Source: an uncultured bacterium
GTDB lineage: Bacteria > Patescibacteriota > Minisyncoccia > Phycocordibacterales > PALSA-1337
Direction: 5' to 3'
Assembly (NCBI GenBank): GCA_903902315.1
Contig: CAIUUK010000034.1
Coordinates: forward strand, 1 to 32,496
Length of the DNA stretch: 32,496 nt
Shown here one piece after another: positions 1-6,727 of this stretch. The stretch's first letter is position 1. Each line of letters opens with the position of its first letter. A program made the position numbers and the translations under genes. Below the pieces are notes generated by a model. The model had not been told where the DNA came from, searched no databases, and saw nothing but the letters and a program-made list of their open reading frames with translations.

Positions 1-75
1 CTGTAAAAGGAGGGTGGTTTTTATTGTTAAATGCCGGAATTGGAGTATGTTCCGCCAAAGTGGCACTTTTGAAAT

Positions 76-160
76 CGTATAGTCATACGGAATTTTGTTT
101 CTAGTGACGATTTTTAGGCGTACAAAACACGTTTTTGCGCACTAATCGTATATTTATACG
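76..160. promoter_or_regulatory. Pair of CGTAT-N4-ATACG dyads
   Basis: Two 14-bp dyads, CGTATAGTCATACG at 76-89 and CGTATATTTATACG at 147-160, lie 71 bp apart in a region without a convincing gene. Both sit in similar AT-rich contexts (AAT before, GGA after). They could be a paired operator or a partial repeat; no bound protein is evident. The stretch 1-227 otherwise shows nothing I can support as coding. Confidence 0.3.
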
Positions 161-227
161 GATTTAAAATAGGGTGTTTGCGAGAGATGTAGTTACCCTA
201 GACAGTTTTTGCATTAAGTTGGTAATT

Positions 228-253
228 ATGCACTTCAGTCAACTGAAGTGCAT
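228..253. repeat. Perfect 12-bp inverted repeat
   Basis: Arms ATGCACTTCAGT (228-239) and ACTGAAGTGCAT (242-253) pair perfectly around a 2-nt loop. It lies just beyond the terminator of the small minus-strand gene and has no T-run of its own, so it looks more like an element boundary or operator than a terminator. Confidence 0.45.
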
Positions 254-292
254 AAAAAAACCGCTCGCCCAACATAGTTGGCAAGCGGTTTT
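254..292 (-). terminator. Rho-independent terminator of the 306-491 gene
   Basis: On the minus strand a long GC-rich stem (AACCGCT paired with AGCGGTT, then a further CAAC/GTTG-type pairing) is followed by a run of seven T. It stands 14 nt after the stop codon of the minus-strand gene, and has the same form as the terminators of the cassettes at 25-32 kb. Confidence 0.8.
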
Positions 293-305
293 GGTTGAAG
301 ATAAA

Positions 306-491
306 TTATTTCTGTGTGTATCCAGGAATGTATTCTTCTGGATGAAATACTTGATACCAAGTGAAATTGGGTGACCGAATAATTTCGACGCTGTAATCCT
401 GTTCCTTTATCTGAATTACTCCTTCCAGTTTCTTCCAGTGTTCGATGGTGATTTGATTAAGCCGCCGCGACCCCTGATGGTAGATGATAAC
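306..491 (-). CDS. Small hypothetical protein (~61 aa), no canonical start codon
   Basis: An open frame encodes about 61 residues (beginning near VIIYHQGSRRLNQ, ending EEYIPGYTQK). The composition looks coding, and it is followed by a strong terminator and preceded by a TTGACA promoter, a hairpin leader and a Shine-Dalgarno AAGGA (498-502). Six nucleotides after the AAGGA the in-frame codon is GTT, and the next two are ATC ATC. No ATG, GTG or TTG occurs in this frame before the upstream stop. It is therefore either started at a rare codon or has lost its start by mutation. No family recognised. The promoter, leader, SD and terminator layout matches the cassettes at the other end of the window. 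Confidence 0.45.
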   Translation of the reverse strand, partial: VIIYHQGSRRLNQITIEHWKKLEGVIQIKEQDYSVEIIRSPNFTWYQVFHPEEYIPGYTQK

Positions 492-540
492 GGAGTTTCC
501 TTGAATGTCACCGGCCGCTGTTGAGCGGTTTCTTTACTTT

Positions 541-570
541 TAATATGCCAAAATCCACCCCTATTGTCAA
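541..570 (-). promoter_or_regulatory. Minus-strand promoter overlapping the rnpB -35
   Basis: TTGACA (complement of 565-570) with an ATATTA/CATATT -10 17-18 bp downstream drives the small minus-strand gene. Its -35 overlaps the TTGTCA -35 of rnpB (564-569), so the two divergent promoters compete for the same bases. GCTC follows the hexamer at 571, as in the cassette array. Confidence 0.5.
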
Positions 571-592
571 GCTCGCCTAAAAGAGGTATAAT
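564..592 (+). promoter_or_regulatory. rnpB promoter
   Basis: TTGTCA (564-569), a 17-bp spacer and a perfect TATAAT (587-592) place transcription start near 599-601, exactly where the RNase P RNA begins. Confidence 0.85.
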
Positions 593-599
593 TGTAGAT

Positions 600-1014
600 A
601 GCCGTACCAAACAACTGCGTTTTGCCGCTCTTTCGGGGGCTGTGCAAAATGAGGAAAGTCCGAACACCGACTTTATGACGCCGCGCAAGCGATCGCTGTC
701 AGAAAGTAGTTAGTAGCAGGTAACGCCTGTCAGGGTAATTCCCAGAGGTGCGAACAGAAACGCCAGAGTCGAAAGATGACGGTATCTGGAAAATCACAAA
801 AGTTACGCAAGTAACCAAGCGATCCTAGATAAGTTCCATGGCAACATGGAGATGCAACGGCAAAATCCTTACTTCGGTGCAAGACCGCGCTTCAGAAAAT
901 CCGTAAGGACAACTGATGAGAGTCGCTCGAGTTCGACAGCGATGTCGTTCCCAGATAAATAGTTGTTCAACTTCGCTTCGGCGAGGCCAACAGAATTCGG
1001 CTTATGGTACGGCC
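600..1014 (+). ncRNA. rnpB: RNase P RNA (RNA component of ribonuclease P)
   Basis: This is the catalytic RNA that cuts 5' leaders from tRNA precursors. The hallmark GAGGAAAGTCC motif is at 651-661. The 5' end (GCCGTACC at 601-608) is complementary to the 3' end (GGTACGGC at 1006-1013), which forms the closing P1 helix. ACAGAATTCGGCTTATGG near the 3' end is the usual conserved tail, and conserved blocks lie between. The length of about 415 nt fits bacterial RNase P RNA. The promoter directly upstream and the helix fix both ends. An open frame can be read from 963 into murJ, but its first part is RNA gene. Confidence 0.95.
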
Positions 1015-1103
1015 ATCAGATATCCTCGTTTCACTTTGTCGTGATGCGGGGATTTTTGATTACTTTGGTGGATATATTTGCTATACTTAACAAACAAAAC
1101 AAA

Positions 1104-2780
1104 ATGGTTAAGAAATGGTTTTCATTTATTGGTAGAGAAATTCGTGGTCTTCACGAAGCTGCTTACTTGCTCGCAACATTTGCTCTACTTTCACAGGCAC
1201 TCGGACTTGTCCGTGATAAACTTCTTGCATATACTTTTGGTGCAGGTCATCAACTTGATGTTTATTATGCCGCTTTTCGTATTCCAGACTTTCTTTTTGC
1301 ATCAGTTGGTTCATTGGTGTCTGCATCTATCCTCCTACCATATTTCATAGATCGTTTCGGTAAAGGTGAACAAACTGGAAAAGATTTTTCAAATGCGATG
1401 TTCACGATTTTCTTTGGTCTCATCGTTGTTGTGAGTGCGGTTGTATATATATTGGCACCATACATCGTCCCACATGTTATACCTGGTTTTGCGAATGATC
1501 CATCACTACCAGATCTTATTACCTCGATGCGTGTGATGCTTCTTTCGCCGTTTCTCCTTGGGCTATCAAATCTTTTTTCAAGTCTTACACAGATGAGACA
1601 TCGTTTTCTCGTATATGCAGTTTCTCCAGCACTTTATAACCTTGGGATTATTGCTGGAACAGTTTTTCTTTACCCGATCCTAGGAATTCCAGGTTTGGCG
1701 ATAGGTGTTGTGGTTGGTGCTTTACTGCATATGGGAATACAGATCCCATTCCTTATGAGCGAAAAGATACTGCCTCGTTTTACTTTCAATATTGACTGGT
1801 CACGAGTTAAAGCAATTATATACTCTTCACTACCTCGTACGTTCACGTTGTCGGCAAATCAGCTCGCTTCTTTTGTACTTGTGTCACTCGCTTCTCTCAT
1901 GGCTACTGGTTCTATTTCAGTTTTTAACTTCGCTTTCAATCTGCAAGCAGTACCACTCACAATCATTGGTGCAAGTTATTCCTCTGCAGTATTTCCAACA
2001 TTATCCCGTCTTTATGTTGAAAAAAACGGCAAAGAATTCTTAGAAAAAATGATAGCTTCAGCTCGCCACATCATCTTTTGGTCTATGCCAATCATGGTGC
2101 TGTTTATAGTTTTGCGTGCGCAGATTGTGCGTACGGTTCTCGGAGCTGGTAAGTTCGATTGGGCTGATACACGCATCACAGCTGCCATGCTCGCTCTGTT
2201 TACTGTTTCGACTATCGGCCAAAGCCTCATCGTTCTATTTGTCCGAGCATTTTATGCAGAAGGAAAGACGAGTAAACCACTGATTATAAATGCGATCTCT
2301 GCTTCCTTTATAGTTGTATCCGGATTTGTGCTTATGGCTCTATTTAAAGACTTTCCGATATTCCAATATTTTATTGAGGATTTACTAAAGGTTGGAGGCC
2401 AGACTGGTACAATTGTTTTGACACTAGCATTGGCTTATTCGTTGGGTGTAATTTTAAATACAATATTTCATTGGGTTATGTTCGAAAAATCATACCCGGG
2501 ATTTACAAAACCAGTTTTAGTGACTTTATATCATAGCTTTGCCGCATCAGTTATTATGGGTTATGTTGCATTCCAAGGTCTCCGTTTGTTCGCATTCTTT
2601 CCTCTTGAAAAAGTTTGGGGTATTTTTATGCAAGGCTTATGTTCTGGAGTCTTAGGTTTGATTGTTGGTGTTGGAATTTTGATACTCCTGAAAAATCAGG
2701 AACTCGCCGAGGTGTGGCGAACTTTGCATCGTAAGATCTGGAAGGCAATCGTTCCTCCTGCCGAAGTGGAGCATTTGTAA
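1104..2780 (+). CDS. murJ: Lipid II flippase MurJ
   Basis: A 558-residue polytopic membrane protein of the MurJ/MviN branch of the MOP superfamily, which moves lipid II across the membrane for peptidoglycan synthesis. The N-terminal region contains the family pattern LLSQALGLVRDKLLAYTFG, followed by YYAAFRIPDFLF and many hydrophobic helices (14 or so) to the end. The length is normal for the family. I chose ATG 1104 because the protein then begins MVKKWFSFIG just before the first helix, and a TATACT box (1083-1088) lies 15 nt upstream. The longer frame from 963 would overlap rnpB. lepA follows on the same strand after 64 nt with its own -10. Confidence 0.95.
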   Translation: MVKKWFSFIGREIRGLHEAAYLLATFALLSQALGLVRDKLLAYTFGAGHQLDVYYAAFRIPDFLFASVGSLVSASILLPYFIDRFGKGEQTGKDFSNAMFTIFFGLIVVVSAVVYILAPYIVPHVIPGFANDPSLPDLITSMRVMLLSPFLLGLSNLFSSLTQMRHRFLVYAVSPALYNLGIIAGTVFLYPILGIPGLAIGVVVGALLHMGIQIPFLMSEKILPRFTFNIDWSRVKAIIYSSLPRTFTLSANQLASFVLVSLASLMATGSISVFNFAFNLQAVPLTIIGASYSSAVFPTLSRLYVEKNGKEFLEKMIASARHIIFWSMPIMVLFIVLRAQIVRTVLGAGKFDWADTRITAAMLALFTVSTIGQSLIVLFVRAFYAEGKTSKPLIINAISASFIVVSGFVLMALFKDFPIFQYFIEDLLKVGGQTGTIVLTLALAYSLGVILNTIFHWVMFEKSYPGFTKPVLVTLYHSFAASVIMGYVAFQGLRLFAFFPLEKVWGIFMQGLCSGVLGLIVGVGILILLKNQELAEVWRTLHRKIWKAIVPPAEVEHL

Positions 2781-2816
2781 AAACCCCTATTTCTGCTATA
2801 TTGAGAGCCTGCGAAA

Positions 2817-2833
2817 ACTTGCCAAAAGCAAGT
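2817..2833 (+). promoter_or_regulatory. Hairpin in the lepA leader
   Basis: ACTTGC-CAAAA-GCAAGT forms a 6-bp stem 11 nt before the lepA start. An extended -10 (TGCTATATT, about 2793-2801) precedes it, so the hairpin would be in the 5' leader. It has no T-run and is not a terminator. Confidence 0.4.
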
Positions 2834-2844
2834 CAGTTTAAGCC

Positions 2845-4701
2845 ATGAATCCAAAATACATTCGAAATTTCTCTATTATCGCCCATATTGACCACGGTAA
2901 ATCGACCTTGGCTGATCGTCTTTTGGAGGTGACTGGAACAATCGAAAAAAGAAAAATGCAGGAGCAAGTCCTGGATTCTATGGAATTGGAGCGAGAACGC
3001 GGTATCACGATCAAGCTTACGCCCGTGAGGATGCGTTGGCAGGCTGATGGTGCGGAATACATGATGAACCTCATCGACACACCAGGTCATATCGATTTTT
3101 CATATGAAGTCTCACGAGCACTCAAAGCTGTTGAAGGTTCCATCCTCCTCGTTGATGCGACTCAAGGTGTTCAGGCTCAAACTCTCACGACGCTGAACAT
3201 GGCTCGTGAAGGTGGACTGGTCATCGTTCCAGTTGTATCGAAAATCGATTCGCCGCTCGCACGTACAGATGAAGTGGTCAAAGAACTTGCTGAACTTCTC
3301 ATTTGTGATGAATCAGATGTTATAAAAGTTTCTGGAAAAACCGGAGAAGGTGTTGCACATCTTTTAGATGAGATTATCAAAAGAGTTCCGTCACCAGAGG
3401 AAGCAAATCATTGGCAAACTGAGCTTCAAAAAGAAGAAAATAAAAAAACTGGAGGAGCATCTCCGGTAGCTGAACAGTTTCGTTCTCTTATTTTTGATTT
3501 TCAATACTCAAATCACATAGGTGTTATAGTTTATGTTCGAGTTATTTCTGGTTCAGTTAAGCGTCACGACAAGCTCACTTTCAAAGTTGCTGGCAGGGAA
3601 TTCGAGGCGATAGATGTCGGTATATTTACTCCACAAGAAACTCCTGTTGCGTCTCTTTCGGCTGGTGAGATTGGCTATATTGTTACTGGTATCAAGGAAC
3701 CAGGCATCGCTTCTGTTGGTGATACGATTGCTTCAGTTAAAGATACGCTTCCACCACTTCCTGGTTACATGACACCTCGTCCAGTTGTTTGGGCTTCTGT
3801 CTATCCAGAAAGTCAGGATGATCTAGCCATGCTTCGCCAAGCACTTAGCCGTCTACGCCTTTCTGATTCATCTATTACATATGAAGAAGAAGCATCCGGC
3901 ACGCTTGGTAAAGGTTATCGTTGCGGATTCCTGGGTATGCTCCACCTCGAAATCGTGACAGAACGCTTGCGTCGTGAATTTAATTTGAATCTTGTTGTCA
4001 CAATGCCGACTATCACTTATGAAGTAGTACTAAAAAATGGCGAGAAAAAAACCGTCTATTCACCTTCACTTTTCCCTGATGAAAATGACCTTGTTTCTGT
4101 TTCTGAGCCAATTGTTACAATGAAAATAATTCTGCCACCGGCATATTTGAATGGAATCATGAAGTCTCTATATGATCATGAGGCCGAGATAATTGGTACA
4201 GAGAACTTTGGTGATAACAGAACAATGCTCACAATGCTCATGCCGTTGCGTGAACTTATGCGTAATTTCTTTGATGAATTAAAGAGCATTTCATCAGGTT
4301 ATGCATCTATTTCGTATGATATTACGGAGAGCCGTATCGCTGATGTTGTGCGTATGGATGTTATTGTAAATGATGAGCCTGTGCCAGCTTTTGCTCGTGT
4401 CGTTTCGCATCGTCGTGCTGAACAGGAGGCTATAACGACCGTCGATCGTTTGTATGACATCATGCCCCGCGAACTTTTCTCATATAAAATTCAGTCCAAG
4501 GCTTTGGGTCGCATCATTTCATCCCGTACCATTTCAGGTAAAAGGAAAGACGCCGCAGGTACGCTCTCTGGCGGTGATATAACTCGTAAAATGAAGCTTC
4601 GCGAAAAGCAGAAAGAAGGCCGTGCTCGCCTAAAGGAACATGGTGCAGTTATCATTCCTCAAGATGTCTTCGTAAAGATGATGAGGTCAGGAGATAATTA
4701 A
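2845..4701 (+). CDS. lepA: Elongation factor 4 (back-translocating GTPase LepA)
   Basis: A 618-residue translational GTPase that acts on ribosomes. The G1 P-loop is AHIDHGKSTLADRLLE (about residues 12-27), switch I includes RERGITIK, and G3 is DTPGH. The G4 position reads SKID rather than the NKID usual in this family. Domain II, the EF-G-like domains and the LepA-specific C-terminal domain (around TISGKRKDAAGTLSGG, ending RLKEHGAVIIPQDVFVKMM) are all present. Length is slightly above the usual ~600. ATG 2845 gives the expected MNPKYIRNFSIIAHIDHGK start. Confidence 0.97.
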   Translation: MNPKYIRNFSIIAHIDHGKSTLADRLLEVTGTIEKRKMQEQVLDSMELERERGITIKLTPVRMRWQADGAEYMMNLIDTPGHIDFSYEVSRALKAVEGSILLVDATQGVQAQTLTTLNMAREGGLVIVPVVSKIDSPLARTDEVVKELAELLICDESDVIKVSGKTGEGVAHLLDEIIKRVPSPEEANHWQTELQKEENKKTGGASPVAEQFRSLIFDFQYSNHIGVIVYVRVISGSVKRHDKLTFKVAGREFEAIDVGIFTPQETPVASLSAGEIGYIVTGIKEPGIASVGDTIASVKDTLPPLPGYMTPRPVVWASVYPESQDDLAMLRQALSRLRLSDSSITYEEEASGTLGKGYRCGFLGMLHLEIVTERLRREFNLNLVVTMPTITYEVVLKNGEKKTVYSPSLFPDENDLVSVSEPIVTMKIILPPAYLNGIMKSLYDHEAEIIGTENFGDNRTMLTMLMPLRELMRNFFDELKSISSGYASISYDITESRIADVVRMDVIVNDEPVPAFARVVSHRRAEQEAITTVDRLYDIMPRELFSYKIQSKALGRIISSRTISGKRKDAAGTLSGGDITRKMKLREKQKEGRARLKEHGAVIIPQDVFVKMMRSGDN

Positions 4702-4812
4702 TTATTGGCGCCAAACTGGGAAATAAAGCAACATCATACTGATGATGACGAGAATTCCGAGAATCATAAAACCGATGCGGAATATTTTTTGTGACTTTTG
4801 ATGAAATAGCAT
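4702..4812 (-). CDS. Tiny single-span membrane protein (36 aa)
   Basis: The minus strand encodes 36 residues: a short basic N-terminus (MLFHQKSQKIFRIG) then one hydrophobic helix (FMILGILVIISMMLLYF). Its stop abuts the lepA stop. A TATACT -10 lies 9 nt before the ATG, consistent with a leaderless transcript, and is shared palindromically with the divergent FtsB-like gene. Small proteins of this type next to septation genes are common in CPR genomes as I know them, but the function is unknown. Confidence 0.55.
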   Translation of the reverse strand: MLFHQKSQKIFRIGFMILGILVIISMMLLYFPVWRQ

Positions 4813-4821
4813 AGTGGCTGT

Positions 4822-4829
4822 AGTATACT
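4822..4829. promoter_or_regulatory. Shared palindromic -10 box AGTATACT
   Basis: AGTATACT is its own reverse complement and gives TATACT on both strands. The plus-strand start codon (4837) is 7 nt from it and the minus-strand one (4812) is 9 nt from it, so both divergent transcripts would be nearly leaderless and mutually exclusive. Confidence 0.5.
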
Positions 4830-4836
4830 GTGAAGT

Positions 4837-5244
4837 ATGAAATCAGGCAACCGTTTTACTTGGCAGAGATTTTTCTATTCACCAGTTGGTATTGTTATTG
4901 GTTTTATCGTTTTTATTTTTCTCCTTCGTGGCGGGTGGGCTATTCACCAAAAAGCCTTATTGGCACAACAGCGTCTCAATCAAGCACAGACTGAATTAAC
5001 TGACCTCCAGCATCAGCAGTTATCGCTTTCAAACTCAATAAATCAGTTGTCGACTCCAGCCGGCATCGAAGCTGAACTTCGTGAGAAATATCATGCTGTA
5101 AAAGAAGGTGAGTCTGTCGCCGTGATAGTTGATAATTCAAAATTAGGTGATAATGAAGGTGGTTCATCTAGTCAATCAACTAGTTCAACCACAGTTTCTC
5201 AATTGTCATGGTGGGGTAGTGTTATGCAATTTATAGGTTTTTAG
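4837..5244 (+). CDS. Septum formation initiator family protein (FtsB/DivIC-like)
   Basis: A 135-residue bitopic protein: basic N-terminus, one membrane helix (about residues 15-33), a coiled coil (about 38-68, with LAQQRLNQAQTELTDLQHQQ), then the short conserved stretch ELREKYHAVKEGESVAVIV typical of FtsB/DivIC proteins, and a Ser/Thr-rich tail. These proteins join the divisome and link FtsL to septal wall synthesis. The start has TATACT 7 nt upstream. Confidence 0.85.
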   Translation: MKSGNRFTWQRFFYSPVGIVIGFIVFIFLLRGGWAIHQKALLAQQRLNQAQTELTDLQHQQLSLSNSINQLSTPAGIEAELREKYHAVKEGESVAVIVDNSKLGDNEGGSSSQSTSSTTVSQLSWWGSVMQFIGF

Positions 5245-5339
5245 GTCGTGTGCTTAAAATAGACTGTTTATAACTCCATTTCGGTATATCTACACATATG
5301 TCATAATAGCAGGGTAATTATCATTAATATAATATTCAC

Positions 5340-5948
5340 ATGCCTCCATTTCCTCCTCAAAATAACGCACCAGTTCCTCCTGCACCAGTCCCATCAAATC
5401 CTAGTCAAAATTCAGGACAAAATTTTTCAGTTGATTTACTTCAGAAAAATCCAAAATTCATAGAAACCATAAAAACTTTTGTTATTTATGGCACAATCAT
5501 GGCCGTAATCAGCTCAGTAGTCGGTATGCTCGTCTCAGTTTTTCATTTCTCAGCGTATTCAGATTACAGTTCTTTTGATTTCGCAGCTTTGATCTTCAGT
5601 ATAATATACGGAGCTATCGGTTCTGCTATAGGTGGAGTGGTCTTTTATTTCCTTTATGAGCCGATCAAAAACTGGGTCAAAGGTAGCGGTTTCTTGTCAA
5701 AATACATCCATGATATGTTTACATTGTTCTGGAAGCCTGCACTTGTTGGGTATATCATCAGTGGTGTTTTTGCACTATTAAGTATATTGAGTATCGGTGC
5801 AACATTAGGAGCGGCGGCTGGACTGGTCGCAGTTGGTTTCGGAGCACTCTTTGTCGGTTGGGCGGTGAGCTTCGTCGTCAACATCGGTGTTTACTATTGG
5901 TATGCAAAGGCTGTTTCTGCAAAGCTTGAACCATTGTATCCTTGGTAA
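5340..5948 (+). CDS. Multi-pass membrane protein with Pro-rich N-terminus
   Basis: 202 residues: a Pro/Asn/Gln-rich cytosolic-looking head (MPPFPPQNNAPVPPAPVP) followed by four or five membrane helices from about residue 45, with Gly/Ala-rich helices near the end. The layout resembles Yip1-like or DUF4013-like membrane proteins, but I cannot assign a family with confidence. TATAAT (5328-5333) stands 6 nt before the ATG, indicating a leaderless mRNA. It starts a run of surface and membrane proteins up to 10020. Confidence 0.75.
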   Translation: MPPFPPQNNAPVPPAPVPSNPSQNSGQNFSVDLLQKNPKFIETIKTFVIYGTIMAVISSVVGMLVSVFHFSAYSDYSSFDFAALIFSIIYGAIGSAIGGVVFYFLYEPIKNWVKGSGFLSKYIHDMFTLFWKPALVGYIISGVFALLSILSIGATLGAAAGLVAVGFGALFVGWAVSFVVNIGVYYWYAKAVSAKLEPLYPW

Positions 5949-6021
5949 GTTCAAAGAAAGCTTGTTTAATAATGAGTGTAAGATAAATTATGTCAAAAAA
6001 TTATAATATTATAATAGAGGA

Positions 6022-6645
6022 ATTTCTACGGTTGCAATACTAGGTATTATTGCAGTGTTAATTGCGGGTGGAATTGGTGCGTTTATTTATTCGCATTTGA
6101 CATCTAGTTCTTCGGCGCCTGTTATAAATGATCAGGCTGTTAATAATCAAGCAGTCACTGATTCTGCTTCAGTCCAACCTACTTCATCTGTCCAAAATAT
6201 CCCTTCAACACCAGTATCTTCAGGGTTAAGTTGCAATAAATATTTTCAAGATGTTCAAAGTGTAGGGCTCGCTCATATATTGGGATTATCTGCTGGAACT
6301 ACGCTTACTGATGTTTCAGATTCAAGTGGTTGTACAGTGACTTGGAATGATCCTGTTAAATATCCTACGTCTATGGGTGAGTATAATTCTGTTGGCACTG
6401 TCACGTTTTCAAATGGTGGAGGATTTTTGACGGCACCAGAAAGTCTCTTTTACTCTGGATACTGTCAGGGTGAAAAATCACTGGGTATAGGAGATCGCTC
6501 TTGTTCAGGGTTTGAGGGATTGGATCATTCCGTGGTGTTTTTAAAGGGTGACCTGTTCGTCATGATAAATCCGATATTGAAAGTAGGTCCGTTCACTACA
6601 ACCCAATTGATTTCATTGGCAAAAGCTATTGAGAGTAAACTTTAG
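6022..6645 (+). CDS. Membrane-anchored extracytoplasmic protein, start codon probably ATT
   Basis: One N-terminal membrane helix (TVAILGIIAVLIAGGIGAF) is followed by a Ser/Thr/Val linker and a globular domain with several Cys (CNKYF, SGCTV, GYCQGE, DRSCSG) that probably form disulfides outside the cell. The first conventional start, GTG 6055, would cut the helix in half. The frame is open back to 6007 but has no ATG. TATAAT at 6010-6015 stands exactly 6 nt before an in-frame ATT (6022), the spacing seen at other leaderless genes here, so ATT is my preferred start. Family not recognised; some features recall DUF3558-like lipoproteins. Confidence 0.65.
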   Translation: MSTVAILGIIAVLIAGGIGAFIYSHLTSSSSAPVINDQAVNNQAVTDSASVQPTSSVQNIPSTPVSSGLSCNKYFQDVQSVGLAHILGLSAGTTLTDVSDSSGCTVTWNDPVKYPTSMGEYNSVGTVTFSNGGGFLTAPESLFYSGYCQGEKSLGIGDRSCSGFEGLDHSVVFLKGDLFVMINPILKVGPFTTTQLISLAKAIESKL

Positions 6646-6697
6646 TAATTTTATGGCATACACAAATAATCAATCAGCTAATATACTGGACTCACTC

Positions 6698-6727
6698 ATG
6701 AATTGGTTCGGTTGGAGTTCAAATTAA
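6698..6727 (+). CDS. 9-codon upstream ORF, coupled to the next gene
   Basis: ATG 6698 opens MNWFGWSSN and its stop TAA overlaps the next start as TAATG. TATACT (6682-6687) lies 10 nt upstream. This would allow translational coupling. It may equally be a chance reading. Confidence 0.3.
   Translation: MNWFGWSSN

Noticed and set aside
174-374. 66-codon plus-strand ORF
   Set aside because: It runs through a perfect inverted repeat and a terminator and is antisense to the more convincing small minus-strand gene.
963-1103. Longer N-terminus of MurJ starting at 963
   Set aside because: This stretch contains the 3' end and P1 helix of RNase P RNA; the MurJ family start fits ATG 1104.
5990-6043. 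Short ORF starting ATGTCAAAAAAT
   Set aside because: It ends after 17 codons in another frame from the membrane protein and covers the TATAAT boxes; probably not translated.
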